This document shows, piece by piece, positions 26,688-34,613 of a stretch of 64,000 bases of DNA; within the stretch, counting starts at the first letter, position 1; each line of letters begins with the position of its first letter. Source of the stretch: Neomoorella carbonis (GTDB lineage Bacteria; Bacillota; DSM-521; Neomoorellales; Neomoorellaceae); the NCBI RefSeq assembly GCF_045278715.1, contig NZ_CP136420.1, forward strand, positions 744,001 to 808,000, read 5' to 3'. Under the pieces are notes generated by a model that saw only the letters and a program-made list of their open reading frames with translations, did no database searches and was not told where the DNA came from. Position numbers and translations under genes: made by a program.

Positions 26688-27245
26688 GTGCAAGGGGATA
26701 CTTCTATCAGCACCGGCAGCAGCAAACCTGCGGCGGGCTATTGGGAAAAGATCAAAGGGGGCAGGCGGACGATTTCCCTGCCCGTTCCCCCGGCGGTGGA
26801 TCTTTTTGTTTCGTGGCTGGGCGCCTTTTTGGGCATCGGCGCGGTGGCCGGCCTCTCCCTGGTCTATCATATGCCCCTCCTGGTCCTTTCCTTTGGCGCT
26901 TCTGCCGTTCTCATTTACGGCGTACCCGACGTACCCCTGGCCCAGCCCCGCAATGTTATCGGCGGGCACGTCATCGCGGCTGCTACGGGAGTATGTATTT
27001 ATTATTTTTTTGGCCTCACCTGGTGGTCGGCGGCCCTGGCCACGTCTTTGGCCATTGTCTTGATGCTCGTTACCGGAACTACGCATCCGCCTGGTGGGGC
27101 CACGGCCCTGGGGGCGGTCCTGAATCGCGCTTCTCCTATATACATACTGACGCCCGTGGCGGCGGGGGCGGTCATCATGGTAATTATCGGCCTCCTGGTC
27201 AACAATCTTTCGCCCCACAGGAGATACCCGAAGTACTGGTTGTAG
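26688..27245 (+). CDS. HPP-family membrane protein
   Basis: A 185-residue integral membrane protein with about four helices. The HPP signature THPPGGATALGAVL is at about residues 133-146, with FGASAVLIYGVPDVPLAQPR and NVIGGHVIAA before it. HPP proteins are membrane proteins, some implicated in nitrite transport; a substrate here is unknown. GTG start with GGAGGAAGG upstream. It is a single gene between the toxin-antitoxin area and the first flagellar promoter. Confidence 0.8.
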   Translation: MQGDTSISTGSSKPAAGYWEKIKGGRRTISLPVPPAVDLFVSWLGAFLGIGAVAGLSLVYHMPLLVLSFGASAVLIYGVPDVPLAQPRNVIGGHVIAAATGVCIYYFFGLTWWSAALATSLAIVLMLVTGTTHPPGGATALGAVLNRASPIYILTPVAAGAVIMVIIGLLVNNLSPHRRYPKYWL

Positions 27246-27264
27246 CTTTAAGGTGCGCGCCCGG

Positions 27265-27291
27265 TAAAGTTCCTCCCCGGTTTACCGATAT
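27265..27291 (+). promoter_or_regulatory. SigD (sigma-28) promoter of flgL
   Basis: TAAAGTTC, 11-bp gap, ACCGATAT: a near-perfect match to TAAAGTTT-N11-GCCGATAA, 36 bp before flgL. Confidence 0.88.
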
Positions 27292-27326
27292 AGAGATAAG
27301 AGGCTGAAAATACGGGGTGAATAAAG

Positions 27327-28253
27327 GTGCGCATCACCAACCGCATGCTCGGGCAGAACGTTATCCGCAATATCAACCGCAACCTGGAGAATATGGCCCG
27401 CACCCAGGAACAGATGGCTTCCGGCAAAAGGGTCAACCGCCCTTCCGACGACCCCATCGTCGTCGCCCGGATCCTGGCCTTTAAGACCTCCATCGCCGCC
27501 AATGAGCAGTATAAAAAGAATATGGAAGACGCCAAGGGGTGGCTCGACGCCTCCGAAAGCGCTTTGGGCATGGCCACGGATGTGCTCCAGCGGGCCAGGG
27601 AGCTGGCGGTTTACGGCTCTAATGGTACGATGCCCCGTGAGTCCATGCAGGCTTTGGGACAGGAGGTAGATCAGCTTCTCGACGAGATGGTGCAGGTCGC
27701 CAACACTTCTTACGGCGGCCGGTACGTATTTGGCGGCAGTCAGACGACGACAACGCCGTTTGAAAAGATCAGTGATAGGAATAGTCAGGACTATCCTGTA
27801 AAGTATAACGGTAATTTGGCAGATTTAAATTGGGAAATTGCCCCGGGAGTGGTTGTTGCCGTTAATGAAAACGGTGGAAAAGTATTTAAAGACGTTATTG
27901 ATAATGGTGCGGGGGGGAAAGATTCTATATTTAAATTGTTAAGTGATCTGCGAGATGGTCTAAATAACGGTGTTTATTCCGACGTTCAATCTACCCTCAG
28001 CAAGTTCGACCAGGCCATCGATCACCTCCTCAACATCCGCGCCACCCTGGGCGCCAAGAGCAACCGCATGGAGATGGCCACCTCCCGCCTGGATGATACC
28101 CAGATCGGCCTCACCACGACCATGTCCAAGCTGGCAGATATCGACCTGGCCGAAACCGTGATGAATTATAAAAACCGGGAAAACGTCTACCGGGCATCCC
28201 TGGCCACGGGGGCCATGGTCCTGCAGCCGAGCCTCATCGACTACCTGCGCTGA
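27327..28253 (+). CDS. flgL: Flagellar hook-filament junction protein FlgL
   Basis: A 308-residue HAP3, secreted to join hook and filament. The N-terminal flagellin-like helix MRITNRMLGQNVIRNINRNL and the PSDDP motif are present, and the C-terminus NYKNRENVYRASLATGAMVL followed by QPSLIDYL is the conserved D0 helix. The central variable part (27760-27960) is notably AT-rich. GTG start; a SigD promoter lies directly upstream and a hairpin directly downstream. Confidence 0.92.
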   Translation: MRITNRMLGQNVIRNINRNLENMARTQEQMASGKRVNRPSDDPIVVARILAFKTSIAANEQYKKNMEDAKGWLDASESALGMATDVLQRARELAVYGSNGTMPRESMQALGQEVDQLLDEMVQVANTSYGGRYVFGGSQTTTTPFEKISDRNSQDYPVKYNGNLADLNWEIAPGVVVAVNENGGKVFKDVIDNGAGGKDSIFKLLSDLRDGLNNGVYSDVQSTLSKFDQAIDHLLNIRATLGAKSNRMEMATSRLDDTQIGLTTTMSKLADIDLAETVMNYKNRENVYRASLATGAMVLQPSLIDYLR

Positions 28254-28287
28254 TAACCTCCTGAGACCCATATAAAAATGTGCGTTC

Positions 28288-28332
28288 CGGCCGGCAGGGG
28301 CATGAGGTGCCGGCCGTTGCGTTTGTTTTTCA
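28288..28332 (+). terminator. Hairpin after flgL
   Basis: CGGCCGGCA (28288-28296) and TGCCGGCCG (28308-28316) form a perfect 9-bp stem with an 11-nt loop, followed by a T-rich run. It may attenuate rather than end transcription into fliW. Confidence 0.65.
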
Positions 28333-28418
28333 AAGGACCCGGGCGGCCGAAGCTTCGAGCGGCGCCCGGGGTAAAGCGGGCTGTTAAAATCACCCGGCGT
28401 CAGAAGGTGGAGATAGTC

Positions 28419-28853
28419 GTGCTGGTGCCAACCTCGCGCTTCGGTATGGTGGAAGTCAACCCGGCGGAAATTTTAACTTTCGCCCAGGGCATCCCTGCTT
28501 TTGAAGGTTTAAGGCAATTTTTTTTCTATCCCATCCCGGACAACCCGGCGTTCACCTGGCTCCAGGCCGTGAGCGATCCGGAAGTGGCTTTTCTCCTGGT
28601 GGATCCTTTTCTCTTTTTCCCCGGCTATGAAGTGGAGATACCGGACAGCCTGCAGAGAGAACTGGAGATTAAAGACGCTGCCGACGTTCTGGTGCTGGCC
28701 GTGGTGACCGTCCCCGACGGCGACGTCCGGCGCATGACGGCCAACCTGGTGGCTCCAATGGTCATCAACAGGACCGCCCGCCTGGGCCGGCAGTTTATCA
28801 TGGAGGGTACCAGATATACCACCCGGCACCCCCTGTTTCGTGACAAAGGATGA
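28419..28853 (+). CDS. fliW: Flagellar assembly factor FliW
   Basis: A 144-residue protein that binds flagellin and antagonises CsrA in the Firmicute flagellin homeostasis loop. Family pattern: RFGMVEVNPAEILTFAQGIP, AFEGLRQFF, FLLVDPFLFFPGYE and NLVAPMVINRTARLGRQFI. The GTG at 28419 is chosen because it gives the usual short lead before RFG and follows AAGGTGGAG. csrA follows 126 nt downstream, the classic pairing. Confidence 0.9.
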   Translation: MLVPTSRFGMVEVNPAEILTFAQGIPAFEGLRQFFFYPIPDNPAFTWLQAVSDPEVAFLLVDPFLFFPGYEVEIPDSLQRELEIKDAADVLVLAVVTVPDGDVRRMTANLVAPMVINRTARLGRQFIMEGTRYTTRHPLFRDKG

Positions 28854-28979
28854 AGGGCGTCGGTGGGTATAGGGGAGCGGCAGGTACGCAGGTGGAGAGA
28901 CGGTTGCCTGGAAAGGGAAGACTAATGCAGGGCGGGGATGGTACACCTGCCTGAGGCCATGATAAAGGAGCGGTAGATC

Positions 28980-29219
28980 GTGCTCGTCTTAACCCGGCGG
29001 GTCAACGAAGCCATCGTCATCGACGGCAGGGTAAAAGTAACGGTCATCAGCATCGACCAGGATAAAATCCGTTTGGGGATAGACGCCCCGCCGGAGGTGC
29101 CCATCGTCCGCGAAGAGCTGCTTGCCGCCGTCCGCGACGAAAATAAAGCCGCCGCCAGGACGGCGGCCGTAGCGGCCGGGGAACTACCCGTGAAAACAAA
29201 GCAGAGTGAGCGGCAGTAA
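28980..29219 (+). CDS. csrA: Translational regulator CsrA
   Basis: A 79-residue RNA-binding protein: MLVLTRRVNEAIVIDGRVKV, then IRLGIDAPPEVPIVREELL, all residues of the RNA-binding beta strands (L4, R6, R44-type region) are recognisable. It should bind GGA sites in the flagellin leader and block translation until FliW sequesters it. GTG start with AAAGGAG upstream. The C-terminal tail (about 20 residues, Ala-rich) is longer than usual. Confidence 0.93.
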   Translation: MLVLTRRVNEAIVIDGRVKVTVISIDQDKIRLGIDAPPEVPIVREELLAAVRDENKAAARTAAVAAGELPVKTKQSERQ

Positions 29220-29238
29220 CATGGACTGCACGGCCGGG

Positions 29239-29265
29239 TAAAGATCATTGTTAACTTACCGATAT
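29239..29265 (+). promoter_or_regulatory. SigD promoter of flgM operon
   Basis: TAAAGATC, 11-bp gap, ACCGATAT, 47 bp before flgM. The -10 is identical to that of flgL. Confidence 0.87.
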
Positions 29266-29311
29266 AGAGATTATAACTAAGCTGAAAAACATCGAACAGG
29301 GGTGTAAGTGC

Positions 29312-29602
29312 TTGAAGATTACGGGACAGGGACCGGTATCCTGGAACCGGGTGTGCGCAGCCTATCAGCAAGCTGCGGGGGTCAAAGGCAACGACCGGCC
29401 CGCTCAGGCCCGTCGGGAGGAAGATAGTGTCCAGCTATCACCCGAAAGCCGGTTGATCAACGATTTAAAAACGCGCCTGGCGGGGGCAGAGGACATCCGC
29501 TCCACCAGGGTTGAGGCCATACGTGCCGCCGTAGCATCGGGTACTTATAAAGTATCCTTGGAAGAGCTGGCCGGCGCCATGTTGAAGGAGATGGGCCGGT
29601 GA
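29312..29602 (+). CDS. flgM: Anti-sigma factor FlgM
   Basis: A 96-residue protein. C-terminal half VQLSPESRLINDLKTRLAG, RSTRVEAIRAAVASGTYKVS and LEELAGAML is the FlgM SigD-binding domain; it is exported on hook completion to free SigD. TTG start. It is under its own SigD promoter, giving feedback, and overlaps flgN by 4 nt. Confidence 0.88.
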   Translation: MKITGQGPVSWNRVCAAYQQAAGVKGNDRPAQARREEDSVQLSPESRLINDLKTRLAGAEDIRSTRVEAIRAAVASGTYKVSLEELAGAMLKEMGR

Positions 29603-29973
29603 GGGAACTGGCGGCAGTACTGCAGGCAGAACTGGAAGTGGTCGGGGAACTGCTGGCAGTGTGCCGGCAGGAGCAGGACGCCCTGGTGGCCGACAATATA
29701 GAGGCCATCCGGGAAGCTTCCGGGAGAAAAGGAGAACTGGCCCGCCGCCTGGCGGTCCTGGAAGAGGAACGACAGCGGGTCACGGTCGGCCAGGCCGGTA
29801 CACAGGAAACAGAAAAACTGCGCAGCCTTTTGAGGCAGGCGGTGCGGGAACTCCAGGAAGTCAACGAAACGAACCGCCTGCTGGCGCGCCAGTCCCTGGC
29901 TTATGTGCATAAGATGCTGACCTTGCTGCTGCCGGAAGGTCCTGCCCCCGCTCTCATGGACCGGTTGGTGTAG
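29599..29973 (+). CDS. flgN: Export chaperone FlgN
   Basis: A 124-residue helical, coiled-coil protein (VGELLAVCRQEQDALVADNI, then EAIREASGRKGELARRLAVL) typical of FlgN, the cytoplasmic chaperone for FlgK and FlgL. GTG start overlapping the flgM stop. Low-complexity charged sequence; the call relies on size, helical pattern and place between flgM and flgK. Confidence 0.82.
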   Translation: MRELAAVLQAELEVVGELLAVCRQEQDALVADNIEAIREASGRKGELARRLAVLEEERQRVTVGQAGTQETEKLRSLLRQAVRELQEVNETNRLLARQSLAYVHKMLTLLLPEGPAPALMDRLV

Positions 29974-29983
29974 ATAAGTTCTG

Positions 29984-30008
29984 CCCCGCATCCCGGGTGC
30001 GGGGTTTT
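29984..30008 (+). terminator. Terminator-like hairpin between flgN and flgK
   Basis: CCCCGCA-tcccggg-TGCGGGG, perfect 7-bp stem, then TTTT. The short T run suggests partial termination inside the operon. Confidence 0.65.
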
Positions 30009-30050
30009 GCCGGCACGGCTGATTAGTCCCGGAGTAAAGGGTGAAGAACG

Positions 30051-31625
30051 ATGCCAGGAACATTTTTTGGTTTTAACACTGCCCTGCGCGGCATGCAGGC
30101 CCAGCAGCGGGGCATTTACACGACTGCCCACAATATCGCCAACGCCAACACCGATGGTTATACCCGCCAGCGGGTGGTGCTGGCCACCCTGCCCGCCTAT
30201 CCCGTCCCTTCCATGAACCATCCCGGCGGCCAGGGCTGGCAGATCGGCACCGGTGTCGACAGCCAGGAAACCCGCCGTATGCGGGACGAATTCTTAGATA
30301 CTCAGATCCGCCGCGAAACCGGCACCCTCGGTATGTGGCAGCAGATCCAGGACGTCTTGTCCCAGGTGGAGATCGTCTTTAACGAGCCTTCAGACACGGG
30401 CTTAAGCACCCTGATGAGCCAGTTTTGGGCCGCCTGGCAGGAACTGGCCAAGAACGCGGAAAGCTCCCCGGTGCGGACCACCGTCGTCGAGACTGCCAGC
30501 GCTTTGGCGGAGGCCTTTAACCACAGCGCCCAGCAGCTAGAAACAATCATCAATGATATCGACCAAACAATTAAGTTAAAGGTCACCGAAATAAACTCCA
30601 TCGCTCAGCAGATTGCCGACTTAAACGGCCAGATAAAAAATATAATCGCCGCCGGCGACCAGCCTAATGATTTGATGGATCAGCGAGATCTGCTTCTAGA
30701 TAAGTTAAGTAAGATAATTGATTTTCAAGTGGAACCTAATACTATAACAGTTAATGGGAAGGAAGTTTTTGACGGGCAGATTAAGGTAAAATTAGGCCTA
30801 TCTACGAATTATTTAGTTGAGGTAGCTAATGACCAAAGTAAAATTAATAAGATTAAGTCCTATAATGCAAAAATATATATGGAAAGTGATACTACATCCA
30901 ATACGTCTGAGATTCAGTTTAGTCGCGGAGAAATTAAAGGCTTGCAGGAAGCTTTTAGTGATGTAAACACTTACCTAGCTAAGTTAAACATTCTCGCCAG
31001 GGGCCTGGCGGAAAACATAAATAACCTTCATAAAGAAGGTTACAACCTGAGCGGCCAAAAAGTTGATAGTAATGCTGGAACTGTAGACACGTATGAAAAC
31101 TTCTTTGTTGCCTTAACGGATCCATCTAACCCCAATAATTCTATTTCTAATATCACAGCCCGTAATATTGCCGTTAATCCCAATATCCGTAATGATGTAA
31201 GCCAGATAGCTGCAGCTTATCCTGATCCCAAAGATACATCGACATCGAATCCTCCTGCAAGTATTGCTCCAGGTAACGGTTATAATGCCTTAAGGATTGC
31301 TCAACTACAACAAAAACTTTACGTTGAAAATAACGGAACTTTACAAGAAAGCCTTTCAGGAGGTGTAACTATAGACGACTATTACAAAAACTTCACCGCC
31401 AAACTCGGCGTCGACGCCCATGAAGCCAGCCGCATGACCACCAACCAGGGTGTCCTGGTGGACCAGCTTACCAACCGTAAAGAATCCATTTCCGGCGTTT
31501 CCCTTGATGAAGAAATGGCCAACATGCTCCAGTACCAGCGGGCTTATGAAGCTGCGGCGAGGATGATTACCACCCTGGACGCTATGCTAGATAAAATCAT
31601 CAACGGCATGGGCGTGACCCGGTAG
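30051..31625 (+). CDS. flgK: Flagellar hook-associated protein FlgK
   Basis: A 524-residue HAP1. N-terminus FGFNTALRGMQAQQRGIYTT, then NIANANTDGYTRQRV, is the rod/hook/HAP signature; the C-terminus GVSLDEEMANMLQYQRAYEA, then ARMITTLDAMLDKIINGMG, is the conserved D0 helix. The middle (about 30680-31380) is strongly AT-rich compared with both ends. An ATG with a nearby AAGGGTGAAGAACG site. Exported with FlgN help and placed at the hook tip. Confidence 0.93.
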   Translation: MPGTFFGFNTALRGMQAQQRGIYTTAHNIANANTDGYTRQRVVLATLPAYPVPSMNHPGGQGWQIGTGVDSQETRRMRDEFLDTQIRRETGTLGMWQQIQDVLSQVEIVFNEPSDTGLSTLMSQFWAAWQELAKNAESSPVRTTVVETASALAEAFNHSAQQLETIINDIDQTIKLKVTEINSIAQQIADLNGQIKNIIAAGDQPNDLMDQRDLLLDKLSKIIDFQVEPNTITVNGKEVFDGQIKVKLGLSTNYLVEVANDQSKINKIKSYNAKIYMESDTTSNTSEIQFSRGEIKGLQEAFSDVNTYLAKLNILARGLAENINNLHKEGYNLSGQKVDSNAGTVDTYENFFVALTDPSNPNNSISNITARNIAVNPNIRNDVSQIAAAYPDPKDTSTSNPPASIAPGNGYNALRIAQLQQKLYVENNGTLQESLSGGVTIDDYYKNFTAKLGVDAHEASRMTTNQGVLVDQLTNRKESISGVSLDEEMANMLQYQRAYEAAARMITTLDAMLDKIINGMGVTR

Positions 31626-31784
31626 AGCTGGGAAGAGCTATATGTGGGAAACTTTTCAAGAAAATAAAACCGGGATGAGCAGGAGCGGCTTGAGCGGTAA
31701 CTGTTTGTATGATATGATCATTTCAGCAAATTGGTACAAGACGCCGATGTCGTCCACTATGTCCCGACAGCAGGTGAAACTGAA

Positions 31785-32411
31785 ATGAGCCAACAGTATA
31801 ACCATAACCTGCTCAAAGAGGCCTGCACCCGGTACGCCGTCGCCGATGCCCGACCTCTCCCGCCCGGCAAAATGACCTTTGAACAATTCCTTACCTGGGC
31901 CGATGAAGACACCCTGGCCGAATGGGTAGAGGGAGAGGTCGTACTTATGACGCCGGCATCACTGCGGCATCAAAGAATAGCGGGCTTTCTTTATACGATT
32001 ATCAGGGAATTTGTCGTCCGAAATAATTTGGGGGAGGTGCTTTTTGCACCTTTCTTAGTCCGCCTGCCGGACCCATTAAAAAGTGCACGTGAACCTGACT
32101 TAATCTTTGTAGCCAGGGAGCGCCTGCACCTGCTTAAACCTAATTACCTGGACGGGTCGCCTGATTTAATAATCGAGATAACCTCACCGGAAAGCCTTGA
32201 ACGTGACCGGAGCATCAAATTTAAGGAGTACGAACAAGCAGGCGTGAAAGAATACTGGCTTATTCACCCCGATACCCACCAGGCCGAGTTTTTCCAGCTC
32301 CAGGATGGCCGGTATCGGCAGATACGGCCGGATGAAGACGGGGTTTATACCTCCCGGGTGCTACCGGGTTTGAGGCTGAACTTAAATAAATTGTGGGAAG
32401 AGGTACAGTGA
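31785..32411 (+). CDS. Uma2-family putative endonuclease
   Basis: About 208 residues of the Uma2 (DUF820, restriction-endonuclease-like) family: MTFEQFLTWADEDTLAEWVE, GEVVLMTPAS, APFLVRLPDPLKSAREPDLI, then GSPDLIIEITSPES. The PD-(D/E)XK-like core is the EPDLI/EITSP pair. An earlier in-frame start at 31731 exists, but ATG 31785 gives the usual N-terminus. It is expanded in cyanobacteria and thermophilic Firmicutes, with unknown biological role. It sits as an insert between flgK and flagellin, with its own terminator. Confidence 0.8.
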   Translation: MSQQYNHNLLKEACTRYAVADARPLPPGKMTFEQFLTWADEDTLAEWVEGEVVLMTPASLRHQRIAGFLYTIIREFVVRNNLGEVLFAPFLVRLPDPLKSAREPDLIFVARERLHLLKPNYLDGSPDLIIEITSPESLERDRSIKFKEYEQAGVKEYWLIHPDTHQAEFFQLQDGRYRQIRPDEDGVYTSRVLPGLRLNLNKLWEEVQ

Positions 32412-32439
32412 CCAGGGTTTGCGACCCATGTTCACGTCA

Positions 32440-32464
32440 CCCCGGCACAAGCCGGGGTTTTTTT
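32440..32464 (+). terminator. Rho-independent terminator
   Basis: CCCCGGC-acaa-GCCGGGG, perfect 7-bp stem, followed by eight T. It ends the Uma2 transcript. Confidence 0.9.
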
Positions 32465-32666
32465 GTGCCTATCGGAAATCACAGGAATAAAGACCGGATT
32501 TGGAAATTATTTTGTCTAAAGCCTATCATATTTACCAGTTACTGTAAAATAAGCAGGAAAATTTTTCACACAGGTCGAATAAGAGTTCTTCTTGCTAGTG
32601 AACGTGAAAAAATGGTAGTTTTAACGAGTATAGCTGGCTGCAAAAAGACAAATATAGGACTTTAAT

Positions 32667-32694
32667 CCCGGGACCGTGGTCCTGGGTATTTTTT
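32667..32694 (+). terminator. Rho-independent terminator
   Basis: CCCGGGACC-gt-GGTCCTGGG stem followed by ATTTTTT, just upstream of the flagellin promoter. It insulates the flagellin gene. Confidence 0.75.
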
Positions 32695-32703
32695 ACGCGG
32701 AAC

Positions 32704-32730
32704 TAAATATTTTTCCCTCAGTGACGATAT
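32704..32730 (+). promoter_or_regulatory. SigD promoter of flagellin
   Basis: TAAATATT, 11-bp gap, GACGATAT. One mismatch from CCGATAT in the -10. It gives a leader of roughly 165 nt. Confidence 0.82.
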
Positions 32731-32739
32731 AAAAAGATG

Positions 32740-32905
32740 CGGGAGCAGTAATTTCCACCTGAAAACCATACAGGAGGTGAGGTAAAAGGGTAGAAGAAAG
32801 GCATAAGGTTTCTCCGTTTACCGTCTCCAGTTTATAGGCTAGTTGTTATTGCTGACCTACAAATTTTAAGGCATGGATGCCGAATACCACATTCAAGGAG
32901 GAAGC
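32740..32905 (+). promoter_or_regulatory. Flagellin mRNA leader with candidate CsrA sites
   Basis: The long untranslated leader has an ACAGGAGG element near 32770 and CAAGGAGGA overlapping the ribosome site at 32894-32902. Two GGA sites, one over the Shine-Dalgarno, match the CsrA layout known for Bacillus hag. csrA and fliW lie nearby at 28.4-29.2 kb. Direct binding is inferred. Confidence 0.55.
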
Positions 32906-34543
32906 ATGCAGATGATTATCAACCACAACATCGCGGCGCTCAATACTTATCGCCAGTTGTCGAACGTCAACTTTGCCGCCAGCAAGTCCCTGGAGAAGCT
33001 CTCCTCGGGCCTCAGGATCAACCGCGCCGGCGACGATGCTGCTGGCCTGGCCATCAGCGAGAAGATGCGGGGACAGATCCGGGGACTGGATCAGGCTACC
33101 AGGAATGCCCAGGATGGAATTTCCATGATTCAAACCGCCGAGGGCGCCTTAAACGAAGTGCACAGCATCCTGCAGCGGATGCGGGAACTGGCTATCCAGG
33201 CTGGTAATGATACCAATACTTCTTCGGACCGTGCGGAGATCCAAAAGGAAATCAACCAGCTGACTTCCGAAATCAACCGCATCGGCAATACTACCGAATT
33301 TAACACCCAGAAACTTCTCAATGCAACCTCTGGTACGGTAACAGCTGCAGCTGCAGCTACTGTAACTGGCAGTACTATCACTTTTGGTGCAGGCACAGAC
33401 TTTTCCACTACAAATTTGGTTTTTGATGTTGTTATAGGCGGTACGACAAAGAGCGTTACCTTGAGCAAGAATTATGATGGAACAACTAATGACATTAATA
33501 CCTTAGTCACCGATCTAAATGCAGCCTTATCGGGCGCCGCAACTGTTACTGCAAGCGGTAATGCATTAGTGATTACTGCAACTAATCCTAACGATAGCAT
33601 TGAAATTAAAGCTGCTACCTCAGGTAATCTATCAGCAATAGGTTTAACAGCTGGTATTTATAGCCCAAATCCTGCTAAATCTTCTTTTACAATGCAAATT
33701 GGGGCTAATGAAAACCAAACCATGACCCTGGATTTAAGTGACATGCGGGCGGCCGCCCTGGGCATTAGCAGCTCTTCAGGAGGCAACGGATTTACATCAA
33801 CCCTAACTGTAACTGATGGAACAAACAATACGGCAATTGAATATGCTTTGGATGTAAGTACTGCTGCCAGTGCAGGACAAGCAGCTACTAGGATCCAGAG
33901 CGCTATTGATAAGGTTTCTGCCGAACGCTCCAAACTCGGCGCCTACCAGAACCGCCTGGAGCACACCATCAATAACTTGGGCACCGCCTCCGAGAACCTC
34001 TCAGCCGCCGAGTCCCGCATCCGCGACGTTGATTATGCCGAAGCCGCTTAAGGCTTGAGGCACAGTCGTCCTGACCGGTAACGGTCAGGAGTATCACCGG
34101 GTGAATTGCTGGGAAACCCTTAGAGCCTCTCGCCCGACAACGTGGCCCGAAAGGGCGGGCGTGAACGGTGGAAAAGTCGGGAGGATTGGGCAATCAGCAG
34201 CCGAGCCCCTGTACCGAAAGGTTGGGGAAGGTTCAACGACTAGGGCATACCACCTGTGGCGGCAGATACGGAAAGTGAAACTGGCGCTATGGTGATGAAG
34301 CCCGTAGGGTGTTATAAGAACTCCACACCCGAAGTACCCGGCCCCAAACAGGCCCTTTATATAAACAACATAAAGGGCGCTGTGGGTGAAGATATAGTCT
34401 GGTCTGGATGGAAACATCCAGTGGCAACGATGGCCAAGGAAATGATGAACTTCACCAGGAACAACATCATCGCCCAGGCGGCAACAGCAATGTTAGCCCA
34501 GGCGAATCAGATGCCGCAGCAAGTGCTGCAGCTCCTGCGGTAA
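32906..34543 (+). CDS. hag: Flagellin, split by a group I intron
   Basis: Exon 1 is 32906-34033 and exon 2 is 34430-34543; joined they encode 413 residues. The N-terminal D0/D1 is MIINHNIAALNTYRQLSNVN and LSSGLRINRAGDDAAGLAIS; D1 ends AESRIRDVD, and exon 2 supplies MAKEMMNFTRNNIIAQAATA and ends LLR. Splicing restores the exact family sequence RDVD-MAKEMMNF with no frame change. If unspliced, translation stops at TAA 34049-34051 and the C-terminal helix needed for assembly is lost. AAGGAGGA stands 4 nt before ATG 32906 (an alternative ATG is at 32912). The central region 33330-33900 is AT-rich and variable. Confidence 0.9.
34034..34429 (+). ncRNA. Self-splicing group I intron in flagellin
   Basis: A 396-nt ribozyme without an ORF. 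Conserved core elements: Q-like AATCAGCAGCC (about 34190-34200), R element GTTCAACGACTA (34231-34242) and S element AAGATATAGTCT (34389-34400); P7 forms between GACTA and TAGTC. The 5' splice site follows U34033: exon UGAU can pair with GUCG in the intron with a U-G wobble at the site. G34429 is the terminal G. The predicted join reconstitutes flagellin exactly. Sited before a coding change that would truncate the filament protein. Confidence 0.9.
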
Positions 34544-34557
34544 TTTCAGTAACGTGG

Positions 34558-34592
34558 GAGAGACCTTGGCCCGTGCCAGGGTCTCTCTTTTT
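34558..34592 (+). terminator. Flagellin terminator
   Basis: GAGAGACCTTGGC-ccgt-GCCAGGGTCTCTC, a 13-bp stem with one wobble, then five T. Confidence 0.9.
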
Positions 34593-34613
34593 AGAATAAG
34601 GAAGTGAATCGAA

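Noticed and set aside
26661..27307. Long ORFs in other frames over the HPP gene
   Set aside because: Only the 26688 frame has the HPP signature and membrane helices.
32393..32665. 90-codon ORF in the region before flagellin
   Set aside because: Spans a strong terminator and has no ribosome site or known domain.
34094..34417. ORFs inside the flagellin intron
   Set aside because: They overlap the ribozyme core; no homing endonuclease motif.
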